A stretch of DNA of 26,025 nucleotides. It comes from an uncultured Spartobacteria bacterium. GTDB lineage: Bacteria > Verrucomicrobiota > Verrucomicrobiia > Chthoniobacterales > UBA6821. Positions 6,944-14,435 of the stretch are shown piece after piece. The DNA lies in contig CAIKYN010000204.1 of NCBI GenBank assembly GCA_903831635.1, positions 1 to 26,025 on the forward strand. Direction: 5' to 3'. Within the stretch, counting starts at the first letter, position 1. Every line of letters starts with the position of its first letter. The position numbers were made by a program, and so were the translations under genes. The notes beneath the pieces were generated by a model, which did not search any database, was not told the DNA's origin, and saw only the letters and a list, made by a program, of their open reading frames with translations.

Positions 6944-7973
6944 CGAGTTTGCTCCTGACAGCAGGGGCGACTTCATTACCCAAAATCTCGATGGCCTTGA
7001 GGGCCTTGGGATGAGGGAGCGTGCCAGGGCTCATCTGAATCGTGATCCGGTCAATGCCTCCAAGCACTTCATTGTAGTGGAGGATTTTTTCTGCTCCCTC
7101 TTTTGCGTCACCGATAATAAGCGCCCCTTCCGAACCACAGAGGACGTCGAAGTGGGATCGTCGGATCGCAGGCCATCCGCGTTCCTTGCCGATCTGGCCG
7201 AACATCCGCTCATAGCCGGGGAAGTAATCATCGCGGGCTTCCTTGGTTGTCGCGGCGAAGGCACCAAGGGCGTGGATACCAACCTTCAGTTTCTCCGGCG
7301 CATGTCCCGACATGGCGCCGGATTCGCGGTACAGATCGACGAGTGGCCGGAAGCGGTCCGGTTGCCCTCCAATAATCGCGATCATGAGCGGCAGGCCGAG
7401 GGAGCCCGCTCGGATCACTGACTCAGGGGATCCTCCCACCCCGACCCAGATTGGAAGAGGATTCTGCAAAGGGCGCGGATGGATCTCCTGATCACGAAGC
7501 GGCGGGCGATGCTTCCCAGACCAGGTGACTCTCTCGCTTGCGCGGATCTCCAAAAGAAGACGTAACTTCTCGTCGAAGAGGGAATCGTAATCCTTGAGAT
7601 CGAGCCCGAAGAGCGGATAGGCCTCGGTGAAGGAGCCGCGTCCCGCAACGACCTCCGCGCGACCTTCCGAGATCAGATCGAGCGTGGCGAATTCCTGAAA
7701 GACTCTCACCGGATCAGCGGCACTCAGCACAGTGACCGCACTTGCGAGGCGAATCTTTTTCGTGCGGGCTGCTGCGGCTGCCAGCAAAACGACCGGAGCC
7801 GAGTCGAGGAACTCTTCGCGGTGATGCTCCCCAATCCCAAAGACGTCGAGTCCCACCCGATCGGCCGTCTCGACCTCCTCGAGCAGATTCCGAAGCCGGA
7901 CGACAGGGTCGACCTTGGCTCCCGTGACTGGATCGGCCGTTGTGGCAACGAAGCTGTCGATTCCGATCTGCAT
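6933..7973 (-). CDS. LLM class (luciferase-like) flavin-dependent oxidoreductase
   Basis: The start is taken at MQIGIDSF (7973), giving 346 residues; the frame extends upstream to 8021 but would then run into the rmlD coding region. The protein is a TIM-barrel bacterial luciferase-like monooxygenase/reductase. Characteristic runs are GLDVFGIGEHHREEF, SAPVVLLAAAAARTKKIRL, AVTVLSAADPVRVFQEF, LDLISEGRAEVVAGRGS, YDSLFDEKLRLLL and PLPIWVGVGGSPESV. This pattern fits the subgroup modelled as a probable LLM-family oxidoreductase. Such enzymes use FMN or F420, and I cannot tell which, or the substrate. Its ATG overlaps the rmlD stop by one base (TGATG), indicating translational coupling. Confidence 0.9.
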   Translation of the reverse strand: MQIGIDSFVATTADPVTGAKVDPVVRLRNLLEEVETADRVGLDVFGIGEHHREEFLDSAPVVLLAAAAARTKKIRLASAVTVLSAADPVRVFQEFATLDLISEGRAEVVAGRGSFTEAYPLFGLDLKDYDSLFDEKLRLLLEIRASERVTWSGKHRPPLRDQEIHPRPLQNPLPIWVGVGGSPESVIRAGSLGLPLMIAIIGGQPDRFRPLVDLYRESGAMSGHAPEKLKVGIHALGAFAATTKEARDDYFPGYERMFGQIGKERGWPAIRRSHFDVLCGSEGALIIGDAKEGAEKILHYNEVLGGIDRITIQMSPGTLPHPKALKAIEILGNEVAPAVRSKLGSR

Positions 7974-8857
7974 CACTGTTGTTTCCACGTCGTGAAATAC
8001 TCGTCCACAGCTTCCTGCCAAGGACGAGGAGTAAGTCCCGTAATGCGTGTGAATTTTGAGGTATCAAGAGACGTGTGGGGAGGCCGCACGGCGATGAACG
8101 CCTTCATATCGGAGAGTTTGAGAGGCGCGACGCTCGTGGCGAGGACAGGGACGCCGTATTTCTTAGCACACTCCAGGGCATATTCCCCGTAGTCCCGCCA
8201 GGAGCAGGTGCCGCTGTTGCAGAGATGATAGATACCGCCGGGCACTTTTGGGTTCAGGAGCTCGGCAAGCCAAAGAGCCATATCCTCGGTGTAACTGGGA
8301 GCGGAAGTCTTGTCATGGACGGCGGCTGCTTCCGGTGACGTGAGGGCGCGCTTCACGATCGCATCCACGAAGCTGGGCTTATCGGGGCCAAAGACCCAGG
8401 AGACCCTGACGACGCAATGCGCGGGGGATGCTGCCAGAACCTCGCGATCTCCCTCCAGCTTGGTGAGACCGTAGTGACTCAGAGGTTTCGGCTCGTCCTC
8501 CTCGGTGTAGGGACGATCGAGTGATCCATCGAAGACATAGTCGGTGCCGATGTGAATCAGCCGGGCGCCCCGCGCGGCACAGAGACGGGCAATGCGTCCG
8601 GGTGACTCGGCATTGATCCTCGCAGCACCCTCCCGATCCTTTTCACAACCATCCACATCGGTGGCGGCGGCACAGTTCACAACCACTTCTCCCTCCCCGA
8701 ACTCGTGAGCAGCTAGACCTGCTTCGGCCTTTTCGGGATCGGCAAGGTCGACATCGGCCCGCGTCAAAGCCACCACTTCAATATCAGGAAGTGCTTTCCA
8801 GCGACGGACAAGTGCGGAACCCAGCCGCCCATTGGAACCAAGAATCAAAACTTTCAT
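7973..8857 (-). CDS. rfbD: dTDP-4-dehydrorhamnose reductase-like SDR (RmlD/RfbD family)
   Basis: RmlD reduces dTDP-4-keto-L-rhamnose to dTDP-L-rhamnose for O-antigen and other surface glycans. The 294-residue protein is an extended short-chain dehydrogenase. It has the Rossmann motif GSNGRLG (residues 7-13), VNCAAATDVDGCE, HIGTDYVFDG with the TDY triad region near residue 105, YGLTK (Tyr129 and Lys133 of YxxxK), and VVRVSWVFGP. The C-terminal half (GGIYHLCNSGTCSWRDYGEYAL, RPPHTSLDTSKF) is typical of RmlD rather than other SDRs. No rmlA, rmlB or rmlC accompanies it. The closely related MAT2B-like or other NDP-sugar reductases remain possible. The upstream spacer to the divergent gene is AT-rich and lacks a Shine-Dalgarno. 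Confidence 0.88.
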   Translation of the reverse strand: MKVLILGSNGRLGSALVRRWKALPDIEVVALTRADVDLADPEKAEAGLAAHEFGEGEVVVNCAAATDVDGCEKDREGAARINAESPGRIARLCAARGARLIHIGTDYVFDGSLDRPYTEEDEPKPLSHYGLTKLEGDREVLAASPAHCVVRVSWVFGPDKPSFVDAIVKRALTSPEAAAVHDKTSAPSYTEDMALWLAELLNPKVPGGIYHLCNSGTCSWRDYGEYALECAKKYGVPVLATSVAPLKLSDMKAFIAVRPPHTSLDTSKFTRITGLTPRPWQEAVDEYFTTWKQQ

Positions 8858-8882
8858 GCGGCAATAATAATAGATTCAGTCC

Positions 8883-8908
8883 TTCATAATTCATAATTCA
8901 TAATTCAT
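8883..8908. repeat. TTCATAA heptamer tandem repeat between divergent genes
   Basis: Three full copies of TTCATAA (8883-8889, 8890-8896, 8897-8903) and a partial fourth (TTCAT, 8904-8908) lie in the 62-base spacer between the divergent rmlD-like and YkgJ-like genes. The tract is almost pure A/T within a GC-rich region, so it could form part of a promoter region. Confidence 0.8.
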
Positions 8909-8919
8909 CCTTTTCTCCC

Positions 8920-9252
8920 ATGCCTCCCACCTATCTCTGCCAACGCTGTACGGCCTGTTGTCGCTGGCCCGGATTCGTTCGAGTCACTGAGGAGGAGGTT
9001 TCGGCTATCGCCACGCACCTCGGGATGGAAGAGAATCATTTCATTCAGGACTACACGCGCTTGCGCCCTAATAGAGGAGGTCTGGCGCTGATCGACCGGG
9101 AAGATGGCGCCTGCTTTTTCCTCAAGGGGAACGAGTGCTCGATCCAGAAGGTCAAGCCTCAGCAGTGCAAGGACTTCCCCAATTCCTGGAATTTTCCCGG
9201 CTGGCGAGACATCTGTGAGGCGATCGAGGTACCCGTACGGGACGAGGCTTGA
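8920..9252 (+). CDS. YkgJ-family cysteine-cluster protein (putative metal-binding)
   Basis: A 110-residue soluble protein with eight cysteines (positions 7, 10, 13, 14, 65, 73, 83 and 99). The opening CQRCTACCRWPG, the central GACFFLKGNECSI and the QQCKDFP motif match the YkgJ/CxxCxxCC family (UPF0153-like), thought to bind zinc or an Fe-S cluster; the biochemical role is not established. It is divergent from the rmlD-like gene and 69 bases upstream of ptsI on the same strand. The start ATG follows a pyrimidine-rich TTTTCTCCC stretch with no Shine-Dalgarno. Family assignment is good, function unknown. Confidence 0.85.
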   Translation: MPPTYLCQRCTACCRWPGFVRVTEEEVSAIATHLGMEENHFIQDYTRLRPNRGGLALIDREDGACFFLKGNECSIQKVKPQQCKDFPNSWNFPGWRDICEAIEVPVRDEA

Positions 9253-9287
9253 TGGCAAGTCCCTATAAGTGAGATGCATTCCATCTT

Positions 9288-9301
9288 TGACCCGGGGGTC
9301 A
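9288..9301. promoter_or_regulatory. Palindrome upstream of ptsI
   Basis: TGACCC (9288-9293) and GGGTCA (9296-9301) form a perfect six-base inverted repeat with a two-base centre. It lies about 20 bases upstream of the ptsI start in a 69-base spacer. It could be an operator for a dimeric regulator or a small RNA hairpin; no regulator gene is adjacent. Confidence 0.3.
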
Positions 9302-9321
9302 CTCTTCTGTAACCACATTCC

Positions 9322-11121
9322 GTGGGTATCCGCTCATCCAAGAAAAAACTGCACCAGGAGGCCGCCTCCCCTGCTGGGGAGGAGCGTGTCTTTCAGGGTA
9401 CGGCCGTCGCGCCGGGAATTTCCGAAGGAAAGGTTCTGATCCATTTTCAGGAGGAGGAATCCATTCCCTTTCGTGACCTTCAGGATCACGAATTGGATGC
9501 GGAAGTCGCTCGTTTTGAAGGAGCTTTGATTGCAACAAGGAAGGAAATCCTGGAACTTCAGGAACGCCTTGCTCAATCAGCGGGAGCAGGTGATGCAGGG
9601 ATCTTTGATGCCCATCTGATGGTGTTGGAAGATCCTACGCTAATCACGGAAGTGATCAACGGGATCCGGGCCGAGAGGCATAATGCCGAATTTGTTTTCC
9701 AAGGAGTCATCCACAAATTCATTAAGTCGCTCTCCTCCATCGACGATCCCTACTTGAGGGAGAGAGCCATTGATCTGGAGGATGTCGCCCGCAGGGTGAT
9801 TCGTCATCTCTTGGGAAAGACGGGCCAGCGATTGGGTGGCCACGATCGCAATCACATCATCGTGGCCGACGAACTCACTCCCTCGGATACCGCCACCCTG
9901 AATCGCGACAACGTCGCGGGATTTATCACGGAAAAGGGGAGCAAGACATCCCACGTCGCGATCATGGCGCGTTCGCTGGGCATCCCCGCCGTTGTGGGAC
10001 TCGAGGGCATCTGCACCGAACTGGAAAATGGCAGCCTTATTCTGATCGACGGCTACAGCGGCAAGATCTTCCTCAATCCCTCACCCTCCACCCATCTTAC
10101 CTACCAGGCCATTGCGGAGCAAAAGGAGCATATCGAGGAAGGTTTGGAGGTTCTCAGGGAGAGTGATTCCACCACCCTCGACGGACGACACATCATGCTG
10201 GCTGCGAACATCGAACTCCCTGAGGAGCTTGATGAAGTGGCGGCCTGTGGCGCGGATGGCATCGGCCTCTACCGTACGGAGTTCCTTTATTTCAACCGTA
10301 CGATCCCCCCCAACGAGGAGGAGCAGTATGCCGTTTACCGCCTTGTCGCGGAGAAGATCAATCCCCACCCCGTCATCATTCGGACCCTTGACATCGGGGG
10401 AGATAAACCGACGGAATGTCTTGATCTCGGCGACGAGCAAAATCCTTTCCTGGGTTGCCGCGCCATCCGCTTCTGCCTGAACAACCCCGAAATCTTTAAA
10501 ACCCAGCTTCGCGCCATTCTCCGTGCCGGCGTCCATGGGAACCTCAAGATGATGTTTCCCATGATCTCAGGTATCGAGGAACTGCATCACGCCAAGGCAC
10601 TTCTTGCCGAAGCAGCCGATGAGCTCAACGCACGAGGCGTTCCCTTTAAGAAGGACATGGAACTCGGTATTATGATCGAGGTCCCAAGCGCCGCTCTGAT
10701 GGCAGATGTTCTCGCCCGCGAGGTAAAGTTTTTTAGCATCGGCACCAACGATCTCCTCCAGTACCTGATGGCCGTCGATCGTGGCAACGAAAGAATTTCC
10801 CATCTCCATGACCCCTCGAATCCAGCCGTCGTCCGGATCCTGAAAACCATTGTGGATGGGGCCCATGCCGCGGGCATCTGGGTCGGCGTCTGTGGTGAAC
10901 TGGCCGGAGATATCGAATTCACCCCCATGCTGGTTGGACTTGGGATCGACGAACTCAGCGCCAGTGCAGCGCTGGTACCGCGCGTCAAGAAGGCGATCCG
11001 CAGTCTGGATCTGCCCTCTTGCCAGGCAATCGTCGCGCAGGCGCTTTCCGGAGAACGGGCCGCCGAAATTTATGCACGCACAACGGGACTGGCGCGGACG
11101 AGGTATCCCGATCTATTTTAA
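9322..11121 (+). CDS. ptsI: Phosphoenolpyruvate--protein phosphotransferase (PTS enzyme I)
   Basis: Enzyme I takes phosphate from PEP onto a histidine and passes it to HPr. The 599-residue protein has all family blocks: N-terminal GTAVAPGISEGKVL, the phosphohistidine loop GSKTSHVAIMARSLGIPAVVG (His211), then the PEP-binding barrel with GIGLYRTEFLYF, IRTLDIGGDKP, NPFLGCRAIRFCL, MMFPMISG, GIMIEVPSAALMAD, FFSIGTNDLLQYLMAVDRGNE and VGVCGELAGD (Cys524). The start is GTG 9322, the only candidate after the in-frame stop at 9310. It adds about 22 charged residues ahead of the usual EI start. No ptsH, EIIA or permease gene is in the window, so EI may feed a regulatory or sugar PTS encoded elsewhere. 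Nitrogen-type EI with a GAF domain is excluded because that domain is absent. Confidence 0.95.
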   Translation: MGIRSSKKKLHQEAASPAGEERVFQGTAVAPGISEGKVLIHFQEEESIPFRDLQDHELDAEVARFEGALIATRKEILELQERLAQSAGAGDAGIFDAHLMVLEDPTLITEVINGIRAERHNAEFVFQGVIHKFIKSLSSIDDPYLRERAIDLEDVARRVIRHLLGKTGQRLGGHDRNHIIVADELTPSDTATLNRDNVAGFITEKGSKTSHVAIMARSLGIPAVVGLEGICTELENGSLILIDGYSGKIFLNPSPSTHLTYQAIAEQKEHIEEGLEVLRESDSTTLDGRHIMLAANIELPEELDEVAACGADGIGLYRTEFLYFNRTIPPNEEEQYAVYRLVAEKINPHPVIIRTLDIGGDKPTECLDLGDEQNPFLGCRAIRFCLNNPEIFKTQLRAILRAGVHGNLKMMFPMISGIEELHHAKALLAEAADELNARGVPFKKDMELGIMIEVPSAALMADVLAREVKFFSIGTNDLLQYLMAVDRGNERISHLHDPSNPAVVRILKTIVDGAHAAGIWVGVCGELAGDIEFTPMLVGLGIDELSASAALVPRVKKAIRSLDLPSCQAIVAQALSGERAAEIYARTTGLARTRYPDLF

Positions 11122-11157
11122 GTAATATTCACAGATCCCCTGACACCATCCCCTCAT

Positions 11158-11433
11158 ATGAAAATCACAGCATCCATTCTCGCAACCTTACTCCTGCTGG
11201 CATCACAAACGCCACTCCTGCAAGCTGCTCCGAATAATGGCTCCGCGCCGACCCAACAAGGAGCACCCTCCCTTCGATACAAGATGATCTCGGGCTACAA
11301 ACAGCCATTTAACGACGATCTGCAGCTGCATCTCTCCAAAGGATGGACTCCCGTGGGTGGCGTTGCGATCACCACTTGGAACAACGATCTCTTTTACGCG
11401 CAGCTCCTGAGCAAGCCCTCCTCCGCTCAGTAA
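11158..11433 (+). CDS. Small exported DUF1737-domain protein
   Basis: A 91-residue protein with a signal peptide (KITASILATLLLLASQTPLL, cleavage probably after LQA or QAA near residue 24) and a linker rich in Gly, Ser and Gln. A compact domain follows at about residues 40-85: YKMISGYKQPFNDDL, LSKGWTPVGGVAI, LFYAQLL. This wording, with the GW-P-GG core and the final YAQ, matches DUF1737, a small domain of unknown function usually annotated in short bacterial proteins. The gene follows ptsI by 36 bases and may share its transcript. It is convergent with the lipid operon, with 20 bases between stops. No Shine-Dalgarno is seen. Confidence 0.75.
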   Translation: MKITASILATLLLLASQTPLLQAAPNNGSAPTQQGAPSLRYKMISGYKQPFNDDLQLHLSKGWTPVGGVAITTWNNDLFYAQLLSKPSSAQ

Positions 11434-11453
11434 GCGAAAGAGCTAGGGAGTCG

Positions 11454-12563
11454 TTAGTTTTTGGAGTCCGCGTCTTTGAGTATAAATACCGCGATATCGC
11501 GGCTTGAGGAAGGCTTGGAGATGGCGCTGATATTCTTCTTCCACCTCTTCCAGGTAGAACCCTCATTCGCAAAGACTTCCTCCACTGAGGCGGCAAGTGC
11601 TGAGGGATAATGGGCGGCCAAGCGGCCGACATCATGGCGTTCGATCATTTCGATGTTCCCCTCTTCCTGTCCCGGAACAACATGACTGACAACAATAGGG
11701 CAGCTGGTTGCGATGGCCTCCTGCACAATGGCCCCGCCCGCCTTGCCAATATAGAGATGATGAGTAGCGAGCAACTCGGGCACTTGATTAGTCCAGCCGA
11801 TCAGGCGGATCTGTACTCCGTCGATGAGCCCTGAGGCCTCGATCGAGGCATGCAGGGCTTTCAGCCTTCCGGTGACAATCGTCAGTTCCACCCCGGGAAG
11901 CGCCTGCAACTCCCGAATCACGGCAAGGGTATGGGCCACGCGTGAGGAGGGAAAATAGAGGAGTTTGATTGGTCCGCTGATGGTTGGCTCCAGAGGTTGG
12001 AGGGCGGCGATACGCGGCGCGACAGGAAATCCGAGCACATGAACAATGCCGGCATCAACGCCTCCACGATCAAGAACCTGTGCAGTCTCCTTATCGGCTA
12101 CAATGAATGCCTCGCTGCCCGCACGGAACCAGGAACTGTTGATGGCAATGGAGTCGGTGACCACCGTCAAAAGCGGCACCTCGGAGGGGGCATGCCCACG
12201 CTTCCTGAGTTCCCTCAGGAGGAATGCATAGAGCGGATAGGTGGAGACAATCACATCCGGCTTGAACTCCTCGACAATCCCACGAAGTGCCTCACGCAGG
12301 TTCGCCGCAAGTGGCAGGGTCGCCTCCAGGTTACCCGGTATTTCAAGCAACGAAAAGATGGCGCTCCAGATGAAGGGAAACTTATTGATGGCTAATCCGT
12401 AGCCCGACTGGAGAACCTTGGTGATTCTCGGCATGGTCTCCAGGTACACATCGACCACCCTAGCCTCGACATCAGGATGCTCTCGTAGAGCCTCCGCCAG
12501 ACAGTGGGATGCTGTGTTGTGACCCTCGCCAAATCCTGCGGTCAGGATGAGAATGCGTTTCAT
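11454..12563 (-). CDS. MGDG synthase/diacylglycerol glucosyltransferase-like GT28 enzyme
   Basis: This 369-residue protein looks like a GT-B glycosyltransferase of family 28. Its start, RILILTAGFGEGHNTA, is typical of the MGDG_synth N-terminal domain (plant MGD1, Bacillus UgtP). The C-terminal part has the family-28 UDP-sugar site, with GKAGGAIVQEAIATSCPIVV and PGQEEGN around residues 280-310. Known homologues add galactose or glucose from UDP-sugar to diacylglycerol at the cytoplasmic membrane face. MurG-type enzymes are related but differ in the N-terminus. It is the last gene of a four-gene operon; its ATG overlaps the preceding stop (ATGA). The context of fatty-acyl-modifying enzymes supports a glycolipid product; the exact sugar is not readable from sequence. 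Confidence 0.83.
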   Translation of the reverse strand: MKRILILTAGFGEGHNTASHCLAEALREHPDVEARVVDVYLETMPRITKVLQSGYGLAINKFPFIWSAIFSLLEIPGNLEATLPLAANLREALRGIVEEFKPDVIVSTYPLYAFLLRELRKRGHAPSEVPLLTVVTDSIAINSSWFRAGSEAFIVADKETAQVLDRGGVDAGIVHVLGFPVAPRIAALQPLEPTISGPIKLLYFPSSRVAHTLAVIRELQALPGVELTIVTGRLKALHASIEASGLIDGVQIRLIGWTNQVPELLATHHLYIGKAGGAIVQEAIATSCPIVVSHVVPGQEEGNIEMIERHDVGRLAAHYPSALAASVEEVFANEGSTWKRWKKNISAISKPSSSRDIAVFILKDADSKN

Positions 12564-13594
12564 TTACGGAACAGATAATGCGAGACAATCCACTCCTCGC
12601 CCCCCTTGTATCCCCAGAGCTCGGCACAGGACATGAAGAAGGTGCGCCAGTAAGCTCTCCATTTTTCGGCCTCAGCACGGCCATAGGTTTTTTCCAGGAT
12701 CGGCGTGATCGCCCTACGGTTCTCATCCATGGTGCAGAGCCACGCCTCGGAGGTTCGGGCGTAGTGGGTGCCGTTAACCTTCCAGTGCCGCTCGATCTTG
12801 AGCTCATCCTGAAAGTAGAGTAGCAGATCGTGCGAGGGCATCGTGCCACCTGAGAAAAAGTAGCGCGTGATCCAGTCCGAGGGATCCTTCCCCTCGAAAT
12901 GATAGGCATACTCCCGATGGGTGAAGATATGGACGAAGAGCTTCCCGTCCGGATTAAGCCATCCGGCAATCCGTTTCATCAGCTCCCGGTAGTTCTTCAT
13001 GTGCTCGAACATTTCCACCGAAACGGCACGGTCATAAGTGCCGGGCTCGGGCGGGGCAAAGGTGTTCATGTCAGCCGTGATGATCCGGACATTGTAGAGT
13101 TCGCGGCGATGCGCCTCGGCCTCGATATGAAGACGCTGCGTGTAGGAGTTGGAAACAGCGGTGATGGTGGCGTTGGGATAACGCTCCGCCATCCAGAGGG
13201 TCAGGGAACCCCAACCGCATCCGAGTTCGAGAATCTTCTGCCCGTCCTTGAGCTCAGCGCGGCTGCATGTGAGTTCCAGCATCGCCTCCTCGGATTCGGC
13301 AAACGTGGTGTTCCGGGTTGGCCAGTAGCCGCTGCTGTACTTCAGCCTGGGGCCGAGGACATTGAGGTAAAACTCCGTCGGCACCTGATAATGCTGCTCG
13401 TTGGCATCGGAGGTGTTGATCGCGATGGGTGAGGCATCGAGCCCCGCGCGAAAAGCCTCGAACCGTGCATCCCTCGCCTCCATATCACCGAGTCCCTCCT
13501 CCCTGAGCTTGGCGGCCAGAAGATTGCGAATTCCGGAACGAACCAGAAAATCAGGCGCAAGGCCGCGGGCGAGAAGGGAATCGAGTTTGCTCAT
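12560..13594 (-). CDS. CFA synthase-like SAM-dependent methyltransferase (second paralogue)
   Basis: The 344-residue protein has the SAM-binding motif ILELGCGWGSLTLWMAERYP (residues 121-140) and the CFA-type flanks YSSGYW (86-91), SVEMFEHMKNYRELM, LFVHIFTHREYAYHF, YFFSGGTMPS and the HYARTSEAW block. Relative to E. coli Cfa, the active-site Glu (here 197), His (222) and Tyr (278) are kept, while Cys139 corresponds to Ser88. This is the subgroup related to coclaurine N-methyltransferase-like proteins, annotated broadly as cyclopropane-fatty-acyl-phospholipid synthase family; the substrate could be a lipid acyl chain or an amine. It is shorter than the 14432-15730 paralogue and lacks its N-terminal domain. 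It lies 31 bases after the DUF1295 gene and overlaps the GT28 gene. Confidence 0.85.
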   Translation of the reverse strand: MSKLDSLLARGLAPDFLVRSGIRNLLAAKLREEGLGDMEARDARFEAFRAGLDASPIAINTSDANEQHYQVPTEFYLNVLGPRLKYSSGYWPTRNTTFAESEEAMLELTCSRAELKDGQKILELGCGWGSLTLWMAERYPNATITAVSNSYTQRLHIEAEAHRRELYNVRIITADMNTFAPPEPGTYDRAVSVEMFEHMKNYRELMKRIAGWLNPDGKLFVHIFTHREYAYHFEGKDPSDWITRYFFSGGTMPSHDLLLYFQDELKIERHWKVNGTHYARTSEAWLCTMDENRRAITPILEKTYGRAEAEKWRAYWRTFFMSCAELWGYKGGEEWIVSHYLFRK

Positions 13595-13625
13595 TTCAAA
13601 ATCGGAAAGGTTGGATTATGTCACA

Positions 13626-14435
13626 TTATTTCGCCGAAGGAACCGTTCCTTTAAACCACGGCACAAAAGCACTCGTGCTCTTCTGATACTGCCGGTACGC
13701 CTCGCCGCGGGAACGAAGCGATTGCTCCTCGGTGTAGGGGATACCCGTGACACGCAGGAGAAAAAAGAGCATCAGCGCGGGGGCAAAGACCGTGGTCCAG
13801 CCCCAAGGTGCTGGGAAAGCGAAGAGGAAAAAAGCGACCCAGATCAGCCATTCGAAAAAATAATTGGGATGCCGCGAATAATTCCAGAGACCTGATTCAC
13901 ATACCTTACCCCGATTCGATGGAACCGCCTTGAAGGCATCGAGTTGCCGGTCGGCCAGAGATTCCCCAAAGAGCGCGATCAACCAGACGGAAAAGCCGAG
14001 AAAATCACTGAACCCCAACTGGACACGCGTATCGAAATTCGCGAGCAGTACCGGGATGCTGAGCACGGCTAGCAGAAGTGCCTGCGCCTGAAAGAACCAG
14101 AAAAAGAAAAAGTTCTCATGCCCTGAAACGGCACGACGCAATTCACGGTAACGACCATCCTCCTCGGGATGATGCCCCATGACCCTCTTCCAGAGATGAA
14201 CACCAAGCCGGAGACTCCAGACCACCGCCATCAGGGTGATCAGATTCTGCCGCATCGGGTCACCATCCCCGAAGATCCGGTAGAGCAAGGCGAGCGGAGC
14301 AAACCCCAAGGCCCATGCAATATCGACGATTCCCGCATTCCCGATACGGACCGCAATCACCCACACCACGACCATGAGGAGACTCGCAAGTCCCAGGCCC
14401 GTCAAAAAAAGGTGCAAGCCACTCATCAAACTCAT
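13626..14435 (-). CDS. DUF1295 integral membrane protein (steroid 5-alpha-reductase-like fold)
   Basis: A 269-residue polytopic membrane protein with about seven hydrophobic segments. The DUF1295 signature is clear: GNAGIVDIAWALGF (residues 32-45), LRLGVHLWKR, GHHPEEDGRYRELR, FFFWFFQAQALLL, and the C-terminal block GLWNYSRHPNYFFEWLIW (182-199). The Arg-His-Pro-Asn-Tyr segment resembles the cofactor-binding part of steroid 5-alpha-reductases and isoprenylcysteine methyltransferases. Family members are suspected NADPH-dependent double-bond reductases, but few are characterised. Its start overlaps the cfa stop by four bases, so it is coupled to a CFA-type methyltransferase. That supports a role in modifying acyl chains; this is inference. 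Confidence 0.88.
   Translation of the reverse strand: MSLMSGLHLFLTGLGLASLLMVVVWVIAVRIGNAGIVDIAWALGFAPLALLYRIFGDGDPMRQNLITLMAVVWSLRLGVHLWKRVMGHHPEEDGRYRELRRAVSGHENFFFFWFFQAQALLLAVLSIPVLLANFDTRVQLGFSDFLGFSVWLIALFGESLADRQLDAFKAVPSNRGKVCESGLWNYSRHPNYFFEWLIWVAFFLFAFPAPWGWTTVFAPALMLFFLLRVTGIPYTEEQSLRSRGEAYRQYQKSTSAFVPWFKGTVPSAK

Noticed and set aside
9322..9390. Possible later start for enzyme I matching the usual N-terminus
   Set aside because: No in-frame ATG, GTG or TTG lies between 9325 and the conserved GTAVAPGIS, so the GTG at 9322 is kept.
11434..11453. Possible bidirectional terminator between the DUF1737 gene and the GT28 gene
   Set aside because: A T run is present near 11456-11461 but I could not find a stem of useful length beside it.
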